From DASRAP01 sp964503275 (GTDB lineage Bacteria > Gemmatimonadota > Gemmatimonadetes > Gemmatimonadales > Gemmatimonadaceae): a stretch of 64,000 nt of DNA. This document shows, piece after piece, positions 41,664-50,572 of this stretch. The translations under genes were made by a program, and so were the position numbers. Under the pieces are notes generated by a model that saw nothing but the letters and a program-made list of their open reading frames with translations, was not told the origin of the DNA and did not search any database. The stretch covers positions 116,928 through 180,927 of the forward strand of contig CAZCZO010000004.1 of the NCBI GenBank assembly GCA_964503275.1, written 5' to 3'. How positions within the stretch are numbered: position 1 is the stretch's first letter; every line of letters begins with the position of its first letter.

Positions 41664-44600
41664 ATGATCCGCCCCGTGACTGCCGCGCGTCGGCAGCTGT
41701 TCGTCGTCCTTGCCGCGCTCGGTGCGGCGCTGCCCGCGCTCGGCGCGCAGGCCCCGACCATCCCCGTGGCCCAAGAGTTCGAGCGACTCCATTTCCGGTC
41801 CATCGGGCCGGTGGTGATGTCGGGCCGCATCGCCGACCTCGCGGTGTACGAGAAGAACCCCGCGCTCTACTACGTGGCCACGGCGCACGGGGGCGTGTGG
41901 AAGACCACGAACAACGGCACGACGTTTCAGCCCTTGTTCCAGGATCAGGGGCTGATGTCGATCGGCGACGTCACCATCTCGCAGACGAACCCGGACTTGC
42001 TCTGGGTCGGCACGGGTGAGTCGAACAATCGCCAGTCGATCTCGTGGGGGTCGGGCGTCTGGAAGTCGACGGATGGTGGGAAGACCTTCACGCATATGGG
42101 GCTGAAGGACTCCAAGCACATCCATCGGATCGTGATCGACCCGACGAACAACGATGTGGTGCTGGTGGCGGCCACCGGTGCGCTGTTCGGGCCGGGCGGG
42201 GATCGCGGGGTGTACAAGACGACCGACGGCGGTGCGACCTGGCGTCGCGTGCTGGCCGGCGATGACGATACCGGCGCGAGTGATCTGGTGATGGCGGCGT
42301 CCGATCCGAAGACGCTGTACGCGTCGATGTATCAGCGTCGGCGCACGACCTGCTGCTTCAACGGCGGCGGGGAGGGCAGCGGCATCTTCAAGTCGACGGA
42401 CGGCGGCGAGACCTGGTCGAAGCTCAGCAATGGGCTGCCGACGGGCCCGCTGGGGCGGATCGGGCTCGATGTGTATCGCGGCAGCGCGGCCATCGTGTAC
42501 GCGTCGATCGAGGCGCCAGGCGGTGGCCGAGGCGCGGCGCCGGGCGCGGGGGCCCTGGGCACCGGCATCTATCGCTCGGACGATGGCGGCGCCTCGTGGC
42601 GTCGGACCTCGGCCGTGAACCCGCGGCCGATGTACTTCTCGAAGGTGCACATCGACCCCAGCAGCCCGGAGCGCCTGTACATGGGCGGCGTCGGGTTGCA
42701 CATGAGTCTCGATGGCGGCCAGAACTTCGCGACCGACGCCGCGATGGCCATCCACGATGACAAGCACGCGGTGTGGATCAACCCCGCCAACCCGGACCAC
42801 ATCCTGATCGGCAACGACGGGGGCTTGGCGGTCTCCTACGACCAGAGCAAGACCTGGCAGTTCATCCCCAACCTCCCGGTGGGGCTGTTCTACCATGTGT
42901 CGTACGACATGGAGTACCCGTACAACATCTGCGGCGGCATGCAGGACAACTACAACTGGTGCGGCCCGAGCGCGTCGCGCTTCTCGCGCGGCATCATGCC
43001 GCACGAGTGGTTCCAGATCCTCGGTGGCGACGGCTTCGTGGCCATCCCGGACCTGCGTGATTCGCGCATCGTGTACACGGAGTCGCAGGACGGCAACATC
43101 ATCCGCCGCAACAAGGTGACGGGCGAGAGCAAGAGCATCCGCCCCAACGCGTCGAACGTGGTCGCCGGGGGATTGGCGGCCGGTGAGGCGCTGCGCTGGC
43201 ACTGGGACACGCCGCTGATGTTCTCGCCGCACGACCCGGGGACGCTGATGGCGGCGGCGAATCGCGTGTTCGTGTCCAAGGACCGCGGCGATTCGTGGAC
43301 GGCCATCTCGCCGGATCTCACGCAGAACAAGGACCGCAACGAGATCGTGACCATGGGTCGTCGCGGGAGCGAGATCAACATCGCCCGGAACGACGGCATC
43401 TCGCAGTGGCCGGCGATCGTCTCGCTGGCGGAGTCGCCGGCGCAGGTCGGCGTGTTGTACGCGGGCACGGACGACGGCACCGTGTCCATGACGCGCGACG
43501 GCGGCAAGACCTGGACGAACATCACCAGCCGCTTGTCGGGATTCCCGGCGGGCGGCTATGTGAGTGAGGTGGTCCCGTCGCGCTTCGCGGCCGGCACGGT
43601 GTACATCACCGTCGACAATCACCGCGAGAACGACTACGAGCCCTACATCTGGGTGTCGGATGACTTCGGCACGACGTTCCGCCGCATCAACGCGGGGCTG
43701 GCGGGCGAGAACGTCCGCACGCTGACGGAGGACACGCGCAACAAGGATGTGCTGTACATCGGGACCGAGACGGGCATCTTCCTCTCGCTGGACCGCGGTG
43801 CCACGTGGCGGCGGCTCAAGGCCAATTTCCCGACGGTGCGTGTGGATGAACTGACGATCCATCCGCGCGAGAACGCGCTGCTCGTCGCCTCGCACGGCCG
43901 GGCGCTGTGGGTGCTGGACCATCTGGAGCCGATCCAGGAGTACGCGGCGGCAGCGCAGGCCACGGCCGACGCCAAGCTGTTCTCGGTGCCGAACGCACTG
44001 CAGTGGAAGTTCAAGGACGACCGCAACGACGAGTTCTGGGGCCACCAGTACTTCCTCGGCGAGAACCCGCCGGCCGACGCAGTGATCCAGCTGCATCTCA
44101 AGCGCACGGTGCCGGATCTCGCCCTGCGCGTGAGCGATGCGGCGGGGACCTTCGTGCGGAACATTCCCGTCCCGAGCACCCGGAACCAGCCGGGCATCCA
44201 GACGGTGTGCTGGGATCAGCGGCATGAGCCGATTGCGGCGACGACCGCAGCCGCGCCGGCCTTTGGTGGTGGCGGCCGCGGTGGGGCGGGCGGTGGTGGT
44301 GCGGCGGGTGGTGGCGGGCGTGGTGGCGCGGGCGGTGGTGGTGTCGGCGCTGGGGCGGGACAGGCGACCGCACCCGTGCCCGGCGTACCGACGCCGATGC
44401 CGAGTGCCGGTTACCTGCCCGAGAACCCCTGCGGGGGTGGCGGTGGCGGCGGCGGCGGGTTCGGCGGCGGTGGTGGCAACGCCGGGCCCTACGTGGCGCC
44501 GGGGGTCTACACCATCGCCTTGATGGCCGGCGACCGCGAGCTCGAGCGCAAGTCGATGCGGATCATCATGGACCCCGAGGTGCGGTTCACGCCGCAGGAG

Positions 44601-45101
44601 CGGGCGCGGTACCAGGCGATCCTGCTGGACCTGCACGCGATGCAGCAGCGCGCGACGCCGCTGCAGGCGGCCCTGACCTCGTTGCAGGCGCAGATCGACT
44701 CTGTCATCCAGCGCACCGAAGCATCCGCGGCCCCGGCGTCGGTGAAGACGCAGGTCGCGACGCTCAAGCGTGATCTCGATGCGGTGCGTCCGAAGTTCGG
44801 CGTGTCGGCGGGCGGTCCTGCGCTGCCGGGTGGCGCGGGCGGGTTCCCGGGTGGTGGTGGGCGCGGCGGCGCGCCCGCGGATCAGACGAACGTCTTCGCG
44901 CGCGCGGGGGCCCTCAAGACGGCCATCGGGTCCATCTGGGAGATGCCCAGTGCGGCGATGGTCTCGCAGTACGACGCGGTCCGCGCCGAGCTGCCGCGGG
45001 CGATCACCGAGGCCGAGCGAGTCCTGGAGCAAGCGCGCCGCGCGAGTGCCGCACTGAGTGCGCACAGCGTGACGCTCACGGTCCCCCCGTCCGTCCGTTA
45101 G
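41664..45101 (+). CDS. Secreted sortilin/VPS10-type beta-propeller protein
   Basis: Exported protein of 1145 residues. Signal peptide: FVVLAALGAALPALGAQ. It has many BNR/sortilin motifs: VWKTTNNGTTF, VWKSTDGGKTFTHMG, VYKTTDGGATWRRV, FKSTDGGETWSKL. A glycine-rich linker (about residues 868-900) and further Gly runs near 920-945 and 1055-1072 sit outside the propeller core. After residue about 950 there is a helical Ala-rich C-terminal part. GGAGG precedes the ATG at a 4-base spacing, supporting the start. Paralogue of 37398-40391. It should act in the periplasm or at the surface; partners are unknown. Confidence 0.82.
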   Translation: MIRPVTAARRQLFVVLAALGAALPALGAQAPTIPVAQEFERLHFRSIGPVVMSGRIADLAVYEKNPALYYVATAHGGVWKTTNNGTTFQPLFQDQGLMSIGDVTISQTNPDLLWVGTGESNNRQSISWGSGVWKSTDGGKTFTHMGLKDSKHIHRIVIDPTNNDVVLVAATGALFGPGGDRGVYKTTDGGATWRRVLAGDDDTGASDLVMAASDPKTLYASMYQRRRTTCCFNGGGEGSGIFKSTDGGETWSKLSNGLPTGPLGRIGLDVYRGSAAIVYASIEAPGGGRGAAPGAGALGTGIYRSDDGGASWRRTSAVNPRPMYFSKVHIDPSSPERLYMGGVGLHMSLDGGQNFATDAAMAIHDDKHAVWINPANPDHILIGNDGGLAVSYDQSKTWQFIPNLPVGLFYHVSYDMEYPYNICGGMQDNYNWCGPSASRFSRGIMPHEWFQILGGDGFVAIPDLRDSRIVYTESQDGNIIRRNKVTGESKSIRPNASNVVAGGLAAGEALRWHWDTPLMFSPHDPGTLMAAANRVFVSKDRGDSWTAISPDLTQNKDRNEIVTMGRRGSEINIARNDGISQWPAIVSLAESPAQVGVLYAGTDDGTVSMTRDGGKTWTNITSRLSGFPAGGYVSEVVPSRFAAGTVYITVDNHRENDYEPYIWVSDDFGTTFRRINAGLAGENVRTLTEDTRNKDVLYIGTETGIFLSLDRGATWRRLKANFPTVRVDELTIHPRENALLVASHGRALWVLDHLEPIQEYAAAAQATADAKLFSVPNALQWKFKDDRNDEFWGHQYFLGENPPADAVIQLHLKRTVPDLALRVSDAAGTFVRNIPVPSTRNQPGIQTVCWDQRHEPIAATTAAAPAFGGGGRGGAGGGGAAGGGGRGGAGGGGVGAGAGQATAPVPGVPTPMPSAGYLPENPCGGGGGGGGGFGGGGGNAGPYVAPGVYTIALMAGDRELERKSMRIIMDPEVRFTPQERARYQAILLDLHAMQQRATPLQAALTSLQAQIDSVIQRTEASAAPASVKTQVATLKRDLDAVRPKFGVSAGGPALPGGAGGFPGGGGRGGAPADQTNVFARAGALKTAIGSIWEMPSAAMVSQYDAVRAELPRAITEAERVLEQARRASAALSAHSVTLTVPPSVR
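44264..44360 (+). repeat. Long GGT/GGC codon run, Gly-rich linker
   Basis: A roughly 97-bp imperfect run of GGT, GGC and GCG codons encodes a Gly/Ala/Arg-rich linker in the second VPS10-type protein. It is the longest such run in the window and resembles those at 38371 and 45858. Confidence 0.75.
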
Positions 45102-45142
45102 ATTACGGATATTCCCCTTCCTGCAATCCAAGGAGCGATCTG

Positions 45143-45580
45143 ATGCGAACGATGCGAGTTCTGACTCTCGGTGTGGTCCTGACGGCCACGGCCGCCTGCG
45201 CGGCCAGTACGGCTGGCGGCGGCGGTGGGACCACGGCGCGTCGGTCGGGTGCGGCCGATGTGCCTGCGGACACCTCGGCGGCGCTGATCCAAGAGGGGCG
45301 TGCCCTCTTCCAGAGCGCGGGCGCCCGCTGCGCGTCCTGCCACGGCGCGCAGGGGCAGGGCGCGAACAATGGCCCGAATCTGCAGGACAACAACTGGTTG
45401 CAGATCGACGGTGGCTACTCGTCGATCGCCTACATCATCCGCAACGGTGTGGCGCAGGGCGACATCCGCGAGCCCGCGCACATCCAGCCGATGCCCGCCC
45501 GCGGCGCGAATGGCCGCCTCACCGACGAAGAGATCAACAAGATCGCGACCTTCGTCTGGAACCTCCGCAACACGAAATAG
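45143..45580 (+). CDS. Cytochrome c lipoprotein
   Basis: Exported mono-haem c-type cytochrome of 145 residues. The signal ends in lipobox TAAC (Cys19), followed by a Gly-rich flexible linker. Haem attachment is Cys63-Ala-Ser-Cys66-His67 (CASCH) and the distal ligand is probably Met117 in IQPMPARG. Residues 45-145 form a class I cytochrome c fold. AAGGAG precedes the ATG by 7 bases. The amidohydrolase gene follows after 4 bp, so the two are co-expressed; the cytochrome may carry electrons for a neighbouring oxidative step. Confidence 0.88.
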   Translation: MRTMRVLTLGVVLTATAACAASTAGGGGGTTARRSGAADVPADTSAALIQEGRALFQSAGARCASCHGAQGQGANNGPNLQDNNWLQIDGGYSSIAYIIRNGVAQGDIREPAHIQPMPARGANGRLTDEEINKIATFVWNLRNTK

Positions 45581-45584
45581 CCCC

Positions 45585-47210
45585 ATGACGAACTCCGTCG
45601 GGATCTCCCCGGCGCAGGCACCCCGCGGTGCGACGGTCCGCCGTCGCACCGCGGTCTTGCTTTGCGCCCTCTCGTGCGTGGCCGCGAGCGTCGCGGACGC
45701 CCAACTGAACGCCGGCCCAGCACGCCGCAGCGACGAAGGGCGCGGCCCCTTCCCACGCCTGATCATCCAGAACGCGATGGTCATCGATGGGACGGGGGCG
45801 CCGGCGCGCGGCCCCATGAACATCGTGATCGAAGGGAACCGGATCGTCTCCGTGGGCGGTGGCGGCGGTGGTGGGGGACGCGGCGGTGCAGCGCCGCAGA
45901 CCGAGACCATCGACGCCCGTGGCCACTACGTCATGCCCGGATTCGTGGACCTCCACGTGCATGCGGGCGGTGCGCCGAAGAACATCGAGTCGGAGTACGC
46001 CTACAAGCTGTGGATGGGCCACGGGGTCACGACCGTCCGTGGCGTGCCGATCGGGCCGTGGGGCTGGTCGATCAGCGAGCAGCAGCGCAGCGCCAAGAAC
46101 GAGATCGTCGCGCCGCGCATCTTCAACTACCAGCGGCCGGGCACCGGCTGGTCGAACGGGCCGGTGAACACGCCCGAGCAGGCACGCGCCTGGGTGCGCT
46201 GGGCCGCGCAGCAGGGCCTCGACGGCCTCAAGCTCGACGCGCACGATCCGCCGGTGATGGCCGCGCTGATCGACGAGGCCAAGAAGGCCGGGCTCGGGAC
46301 CACGGCACATCTCTCGCAGATGGGCGTCGGCCGCATGAACGCGATCGAGGCCGCGCGGCTCGGCCTCGGGACGGTCACGCACTTCTACGGGCTGTTCGAG
46401 TCCATGCTCAAGGACTACAGCATCCAGAACTGGCCCACGGACCAGAACTACAACGACGAGTACATGCGCTTCTCGCAGGTGGCGCGGCTCAACGACCAGA
46501 TCCATCCGCGGGGCTCGGAGCGCTGGAACGCGCTGCTGCAGGAGTTCAAGACCCTCGGCACGACGATGGACCCGACGATGACCATCTATGCCGCCGGACG
46601 CGATGTCATGCAGGCCCGCAATGCCGACTGGCACGCGCGCTACACGCTGCCGTCGATGCACGACTTCTTCCAGCCCAGCCGCGCCAACCACGGCTCGTAC
46701 TGGTTCGACTGGACCACGGCCGACGAAGTGGCGTGGAAGCGCTTCTACATCACGTGGATGCAGTTCCTCAACGACTACAAGAACATCGGCGGGCGGGTGA
46801 CCACGGGCTCGGACGCGGGCTTCATCTACAAGCTCTATGGCTTCGGGTACATCGAGGAACTGGAGCTGTTGCAGGAGGCGGGGTTCCACCCGCTCGAGGT
46901 GATCCGTGCCGCCACGTTGCATGGCGCGGAGACGCTGCATGCGCCCACGGGGAAGCCGATCGAGTTCGGGGTGATCAAGCCGGGGATGCTCGCCGATCTC
47001 GTGATCCTGGATCAGAACCCGCTGCAGAACCTCAAGGTGCTCTACGGGACGGGCGCTGTGCGCCTCAATGAGACCACGGGTCGGGCGGAGCGCGTGGGCG
47101 GCGTGAAGTACACCGTCAAGGACGGCATCGTGTACGACGCGAAGCAGCTCTTGGCCGACGTCGCGAAGATGGTCGAGGCCCAGCGCGCGGAACGCGCTGC
47201 CGGGCGGTAA
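45585..47210 (+). CDS. Secreted metal-dependent amidohydrolase
   Basis: Amidohydrolase-superfamily enzyme of 541 residues, exported (signal MTNSVG...VLLCALSCVAASVADA). Metal-site residues are identifiable: His124 and His126 (DLHVHAGG), Lys216 (GLKLDAHD, possible carboxylysine), His242 (TAHLSQ), His266 (VTHFYG) and Asp410 (TGSDAGF). A Gly-rich insert VGGGGGGGGRGG at about residues 90-101 sits in the small beta-sandwich domain. The C-terminus carries ADLVILDQNPLQNLKVLYG. Substrate unknown: dipeptidase-, imidazolonepropionase- or lactonase-like. Only 4 bp after the cytochrome c gene. Confidence 0.88.
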   Translation: MTNSVGISPAQAPRGATVRRRTAVLLCALSCVAASVADAQLNAGPARRSDEGRGPFPRLIIQNAMVIDGTGAPARGPMNIVIEGNRIVSVGGGGGGGGRGGAAPQTETIDARGHYVMPGFVDLHVHAGGAPKNIESEYAYKLWMGHGVTTVRGVPIGPWGWSISEQQRSAKNEIVAPRIFNYQRPGTGWSNGPVNTPEQARAWVRWAAQQGLDGLKLDAHDPPVMAALIDEAKKAGLGTTAHLSQMGVGRMNAIEAARLGLGTVTHFYGLFESMLKDYSIQNWPTDQNYNDEYMRFSQVARLNDQIHPRGSERWNALLQEFKTLGTTMDPTMTIYAAGRDVMQARNADWHARYTLPSMHDFFQPSRANHGSYWFDWTTADEVAWKRFYITWMQFLNDYKNIGGRVTTGSDAGFIYKLYGFGYIEELELLQEAGFHPLEVIRAATLHGAETLHAPTGKPIEFGVIKPGMLADLVILDQNPLQNLKVLYGTGAVRLNETTGRAERVGGVKYTVKDGIVYDAKQLLADVAKMVEAQRAERAAGR

Positions 47211-47261
47211 GTCCGTCGGCCCACCGCATCGGACGCGGCGGGCCGGACCGCGTGACGAACG

Positions 47262-47300
47262 ACGAAGCCCCCGGCGACCCATGGTCGCCGGGGGCTTCGT
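47262..47300. terminator. Perfect 18-bp bidirectional terminator hairpin
   Basis: An 18-bp perfect stem (ACGAAGCCCCCGGCGACC and its exact complement) with a CAT loop, in the 110-bp gap between the convergent amidohydrolase and S9 peptidase genes. No T-tract, but the stem is very stable; a bidirectional terminator is the natural reading. Confidence 0.8.
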
Positions 47301-47320
47301 GCATCGTGCGGCCGGCGGAC

Positions 47321-50300
47321 CTACTGCCGGATCGGGCCCGCCCGCGGCGTCGCGATCGTCGAGTCGCGACGGTTGTACAGGTGGTCGGCGATCTGCAGGC
47401 GCGGGATCCCGTTGGTCATCCAGTCCGGTGCCTGCTCCCCCTTGAGGTAGTGGTCGAACCACTCACTCATGCGCCGCGCATAGTCGCGCTGGTTCACCGG
47501 CCGCGAGACGCCGTGGTTCTCCCCGACGTACTCGAGCATGATGACCTCCTTTTGCAACTGGCGCAGGGTGTTGAAGTAGATCACGCCCTGGTTGAAGTCC
47601 ACCGCGCCGTCCTTGTCATTGTGCAGGAGCATGAGCGGGGTCTTCACCTTGTCGGCGTGGAAGACCGGCGAGTTGCGGATGTACGCGTCGTAGTTCTCGA
47701 TGAAGTTGCCCTTGAAGCGGCCCTGCGACGACTCGAAGATGGCCTGGTTCGAGCCGCCCGTGTTCCAGTAGATCGACGAGTACATGCTCACCATGTCGGT
47801 GAGTGCCGCGCCCGCGACGGCCGACTTGAACAGGTCGGTCTGGGTCACGAGGAAGGCCGTTTGATAGCCGCCCCACGAGTGGCCCCAGAGCCCGATGTTC
47901 TTCTCATCGACCATGCCGGTGGCGATCGCGGCCTTCACCGCCGGGATCACCGACCACACGGCCGACATGCCCGGGTCGTTCACCTTGTACACGATGTCCG
48001 GGTCGAAGACGATGTAGCCGTTGCTCGTGTACATCCGCGCGTTCGGCGTCTGCGTCTCGCTGGGGTTCACGAAGTTGTTCTTGTTCTGCGAGCGCTTCTC
48101 GTAGATGGTCACGAGCATCGGGTACTTCTTGCCCGGCTCATAGTTCGCCGGCAGGTACAGCGCGCCCTGCAACTTGTCACCCTTGGCCGAGGTGTAGTCG
48201 ATGAGCCGTGTGCCGCTGGAGATGGCCAGCTCGCTGAGCACCGGATTCACGTTCGAGACCCGGGTCGCGTTCGCCAGGGTCGGCGAGTTCGACACCCACC
48301 AGTCGGGGAACTCATTGAAGGTGCCGCGCGAGAACGCGAACATATCGGCGTTGCGGGCCTTGGTGATCGTCAGGCGCGCATCCTCGAACACCAGCGACTG
48401 CGCACCCGGCTTCGCCGGATCGACGCGCGAGACGCCTTCCTTCTTGGTCCACTCGCCGTAGGTGCCGATGAACATCGGCTTGCTGAAGTCCACCGTGCCG
48501 CCGCCCCCAGCACCGCCGCGCCCACCGCCGCCAGGCACCGGCTCCTCCGCCTCTTCCGTCTCACCCGACTCCGTCCAGTTGTACAGCGTGCGGTAGCGGA
48601 TCTGGTCGCGCTTGCCGTTGCCCGTCAGGTTGACCGCGCGCTCGGCGCTGCGCGGGTTCGTCGGCACCTTCCAGAGGTCCCAGTTGTCGTACAGCAGCAC
48701 GTAGGCGCCGTCGCGCGACCATCCGCGCGCGGGGATGGCCCGCGGCTCGATGTTGTAGTGGTCGTCCTCGGTGTTCACGAAGCTGGTCGGCACGCTGCGG
48801 GTGATGTTCACCGAGTCCAGCGTGCGCAGATCCAGCACCCAATAGTGGCCGTCCTTGCTCCAGATCAGCGCCTTGCTGCCGTCCGGCGCGACCGAGAACG
48901 AGGTGTTGAGCCGCTTGGTCCACAGCTTCTTGCGGGCACCGCTGGCGAGGTCCACGAGGTAGAAATCGCTGTAGTTGCGGCCCGTGAACGAGGCCTGCTG
49001 CTGATAGGCTCGGTTGTCCGTGCCGTACGCCACCTTGTCGCTGCCCGTGACGGTCACGGTGCGCAGCGTGGAATCCGTCAGCCGCACGAACTTGTCGTCG
49101 CGGAAGCGATACGACACCAGGAAGTTGAAGGCGCGGTCGGCGGCCTCCTGCACCATCTGCTGCGACTGCAGCCGGTCGTCGCGACCATGCCAGAGGATCA
49201 ACGACGGCAGCGAGTCGGCCGCCCCGCCGCGTCCGCCGCCGGCGGTCTGGTTGATGGTGCCGCCCATGCCCGGCGCGCCCGCCTGCACGGCGCTGTTGCC
49301 GCGGCCCGCGGGGGACGGCGGCTTGGCGCCCTCACGCATCCCGAAGAACACCTGCGAAAGATCCGCCGAGTACCGCGGCGCGCGGTCCGAGGCCAGCTTC
49401 ATGCCCTGCGGAAAGTCGCTGCGCCCTTCGGGCGAGAAGGTCATCGTGCCCGTGGCGCCGTTGGCACTCACGCCGCGGTACACCGCCAGCGTGAACAGTG
49501 TGTCGCGCGGGGTGCCGCTGGTGGCGATCTTGCCCTTCATCACGGCCACCGCGCGGGAGCTGTCCACCCACTGCAGATGGCGGTACAGCACCTGTTCGGC
49601 GTCCAACGACCGCACCACACCGGTCGCCATGTCGCGCACTTGCACGGCGTTGCCGACCTGGTCGGCGCCGTCCATCGAGTAGGCCAGCAGCGACCCATTC
49701 GTGTTGAACGCGAACTGGTTCACGATGCCGATGTTCGAGGTCTCGCCCGTGGCGAGGTTGTGCAGGAGCACGGGACTGTTCCCGCCCGCCTGGGCGCCGC
49801 CCCCACCCCCGCCGAACACCGGGGCGCCACCGCGGCCGCCGCCTCCGGCGCCGAGGGCCGGGCCACCGGCCCCGCCTTGCATCCACACCCAGCCGGCGTT
49901 GTCGGCGTTGAATCCGAAGCGGCGGATGTTCTTGAACTCCTTGGTCTCGCCCGTGCTCAGGTTGCGGAGCACGAAGGTCTGCGCCGTGACCGCCGTTGAG
50001 TCGGTCGCCGGCGCGGCGGCCGCGCCGCCCCCCTGACCGCCACCTTGGCCCGGCGCACCCGCTCCGCGGCCCCCGCCGGCACCGGGACCCGCGCCACGAC
50101 CGCCTGCGCCACCACGTCCGGCCGCCGCCCGCGGCGGGGCCACGAAGTAGCCGATCCACTTCGAGTCGCCCGAGATCTGCGGCGAGCCGCCCCCATCACC
50201 CACGGCGATGGTGTCCGCCCGGCCACCAGAGGCCGTGGCGCGAAGCACCATCGTGCTGTTGCCTTCCGCTGGGCCGGCGACGAAGGCGAACCACTTGCCG

Positions 50301-50476
50301 TCGTTCGAGAGGGCGCTGCCGCGAATGGAGTTCCAGTTGCGGATGACGTCGGGGGTGATGGGCTTGGTGCCACGGTTCGCGACGGGCGTCGCGGTCGGGC
50401 GCTGCTGCGCGGCAGCGGACTCGGTGAGTCCGACGGCAGCAACGATCAGCAGGGCGCTGCGTGATGCGACTCGCAT
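47321..50476 (-). CDS. Secreted S9-family peptidase (prolyl oligopeptidase fold)
   Basis: Large exported serine peptidase of 1051 residues. Signal: SALLIVAAVGLTESAAAQ. An N-terminal propeller of about 760 residues contains two or three Gly/Ala/Pro-rich inserts (about 112-155 and 205-230, with a smaller one near 640-655). The C-terminal alpha/beta-hydrolase domain carries Ser867 in WGHSWGGY, Asp956 in HNDKDGAVD and His988 in ENHGVSR. It is an unusually long S9 member, mainly because of the inserts. An inverted repeat lies directly upstream of its start. Likely role: extracellular or periplasmic peptide cleavage. Confidence 0.88.
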   Translation of the reverse strand: MRVASRSALLIVAAVGLTESAAAQQRPTATPVANRGTKPITPDVIRNWNSIRGSALSNDGKWFAFVAGPAEGNSTMVLRATASGGRADTIAVGDGGGSPQISGDSKWIGYFVAPPRAAAGRGGAGGRGAGPGAGGGRGAGAPGQGGGQGGGAAAAPATDSTAVTAQTFVLRNLSTGETKEFKNIRRFGFNADNAGWVWMQGGAGGPALGAGGGGRGGAPVFGGGGGGAQAGGNSPVLLHNLATGETSNIGIVNQFAFNTNGSLLAYSMDGADQVGNAVQVRDMATGVVRSLDAEQVLYRHLQWVDSSRAVAVMKGKIATSGTPRDTLFTLAVYRGVSANGATGTMTFSPEGRSDFPQGMKLASDRAPRYSADLSQVFFGMREGAKPPSPAGRGNSAVQAGAPGMGGTINQTAGGGRGGAADSLPSLILWHGRDDRLQSQQMVQEAADRAFNFLVSYRFRDDKFVRLTDSTLRTVTVTGSDKVAYGTDNRAYQQQASFTGRNYSDFYLVDLASGARKKLWTKRLNTSFSVAPDGSKALIWSKDGHYWVLDLRTLDSVNITRSVPTSFVNTEDDHYNIEPRAIPARGWSRDGAYVLLYDNWDLWKVPTNPRSAERAVNLTGNGKRDQIRYRTLYNWTESGETEEAEEPVPGGGGRGGAGGGGTVDFSKPMFIGTYGEWTKKEGVSRVDPAKPGAQSLVFEDARLTITKARNADMFAFSRGTFNEFPDWWVSNSPTLANATRVSNVNPVLSELAISSGTRLIDYTSAKGDKLQGALYLPANYEPGKKYPMLVTIYEKRSQNKNNFVNPSETQTPNARMYTSNGYIVFDPDIVYKVNDPGMSAVWSVIPAVKAAIATGMVDEKNIGLWGHSWGGYQTAFLVTQTDLFKSAVAGAALTDMVSMYSSIYWNTGGSNQAIFESSQGRFKGNFIENYDAYIRNSPVFHADKVKTPLMLLHNDKDGAVDFNQGVIYFNTLRQLQKEVIMLEYVGENHGVSRPVNQRDYARRMSEWFDHYLKGEQAPDWMTNGIPRLQIADHLYNRRDSTIATPRAGPIRQ

Positions 50477-50477
50477 G

Positions 50478-50524
50478 GTTGACTCTCGTCCAGTAGGGAC
50501 GTGGTGAAGGGACAGAGAGTCAAC
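50478..50524. repeat. Inverted repeat in the S9 peptidase 5' leader
   Basis: A perfect 10-bp inverted repeat (GTTGACTCTC ... GAGAGTCAAC, 27-base spacer) ends one base before the ATG of the S9 peptidase gene. In the transcript it would form a hairpin covering the translation start region. It may instead be a protein-binding dyad. Confidence 0.55.
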
Positions 50525-50572
50525 GTTACCGCCCGGGGCCGTGTTGAGCGAGCGCCCCGGCCGGGGGGCCAG

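Noticed and set aside
41496..45131. Very long open frame on the minus strand opposite the second VPS10-type gene (over 1200 codons)
   Set aside because: Arg/His/Ala/Gly-rich composition typical of antisense translation of a GC-rich gene; the plus-strand protein has clear motifs and a signal peptide.
45534..47462. Minus-strand open frame opposite the amidohydrolase
   Set aside because: Shadow frame; the amidohydrolase has all its metal ligands.
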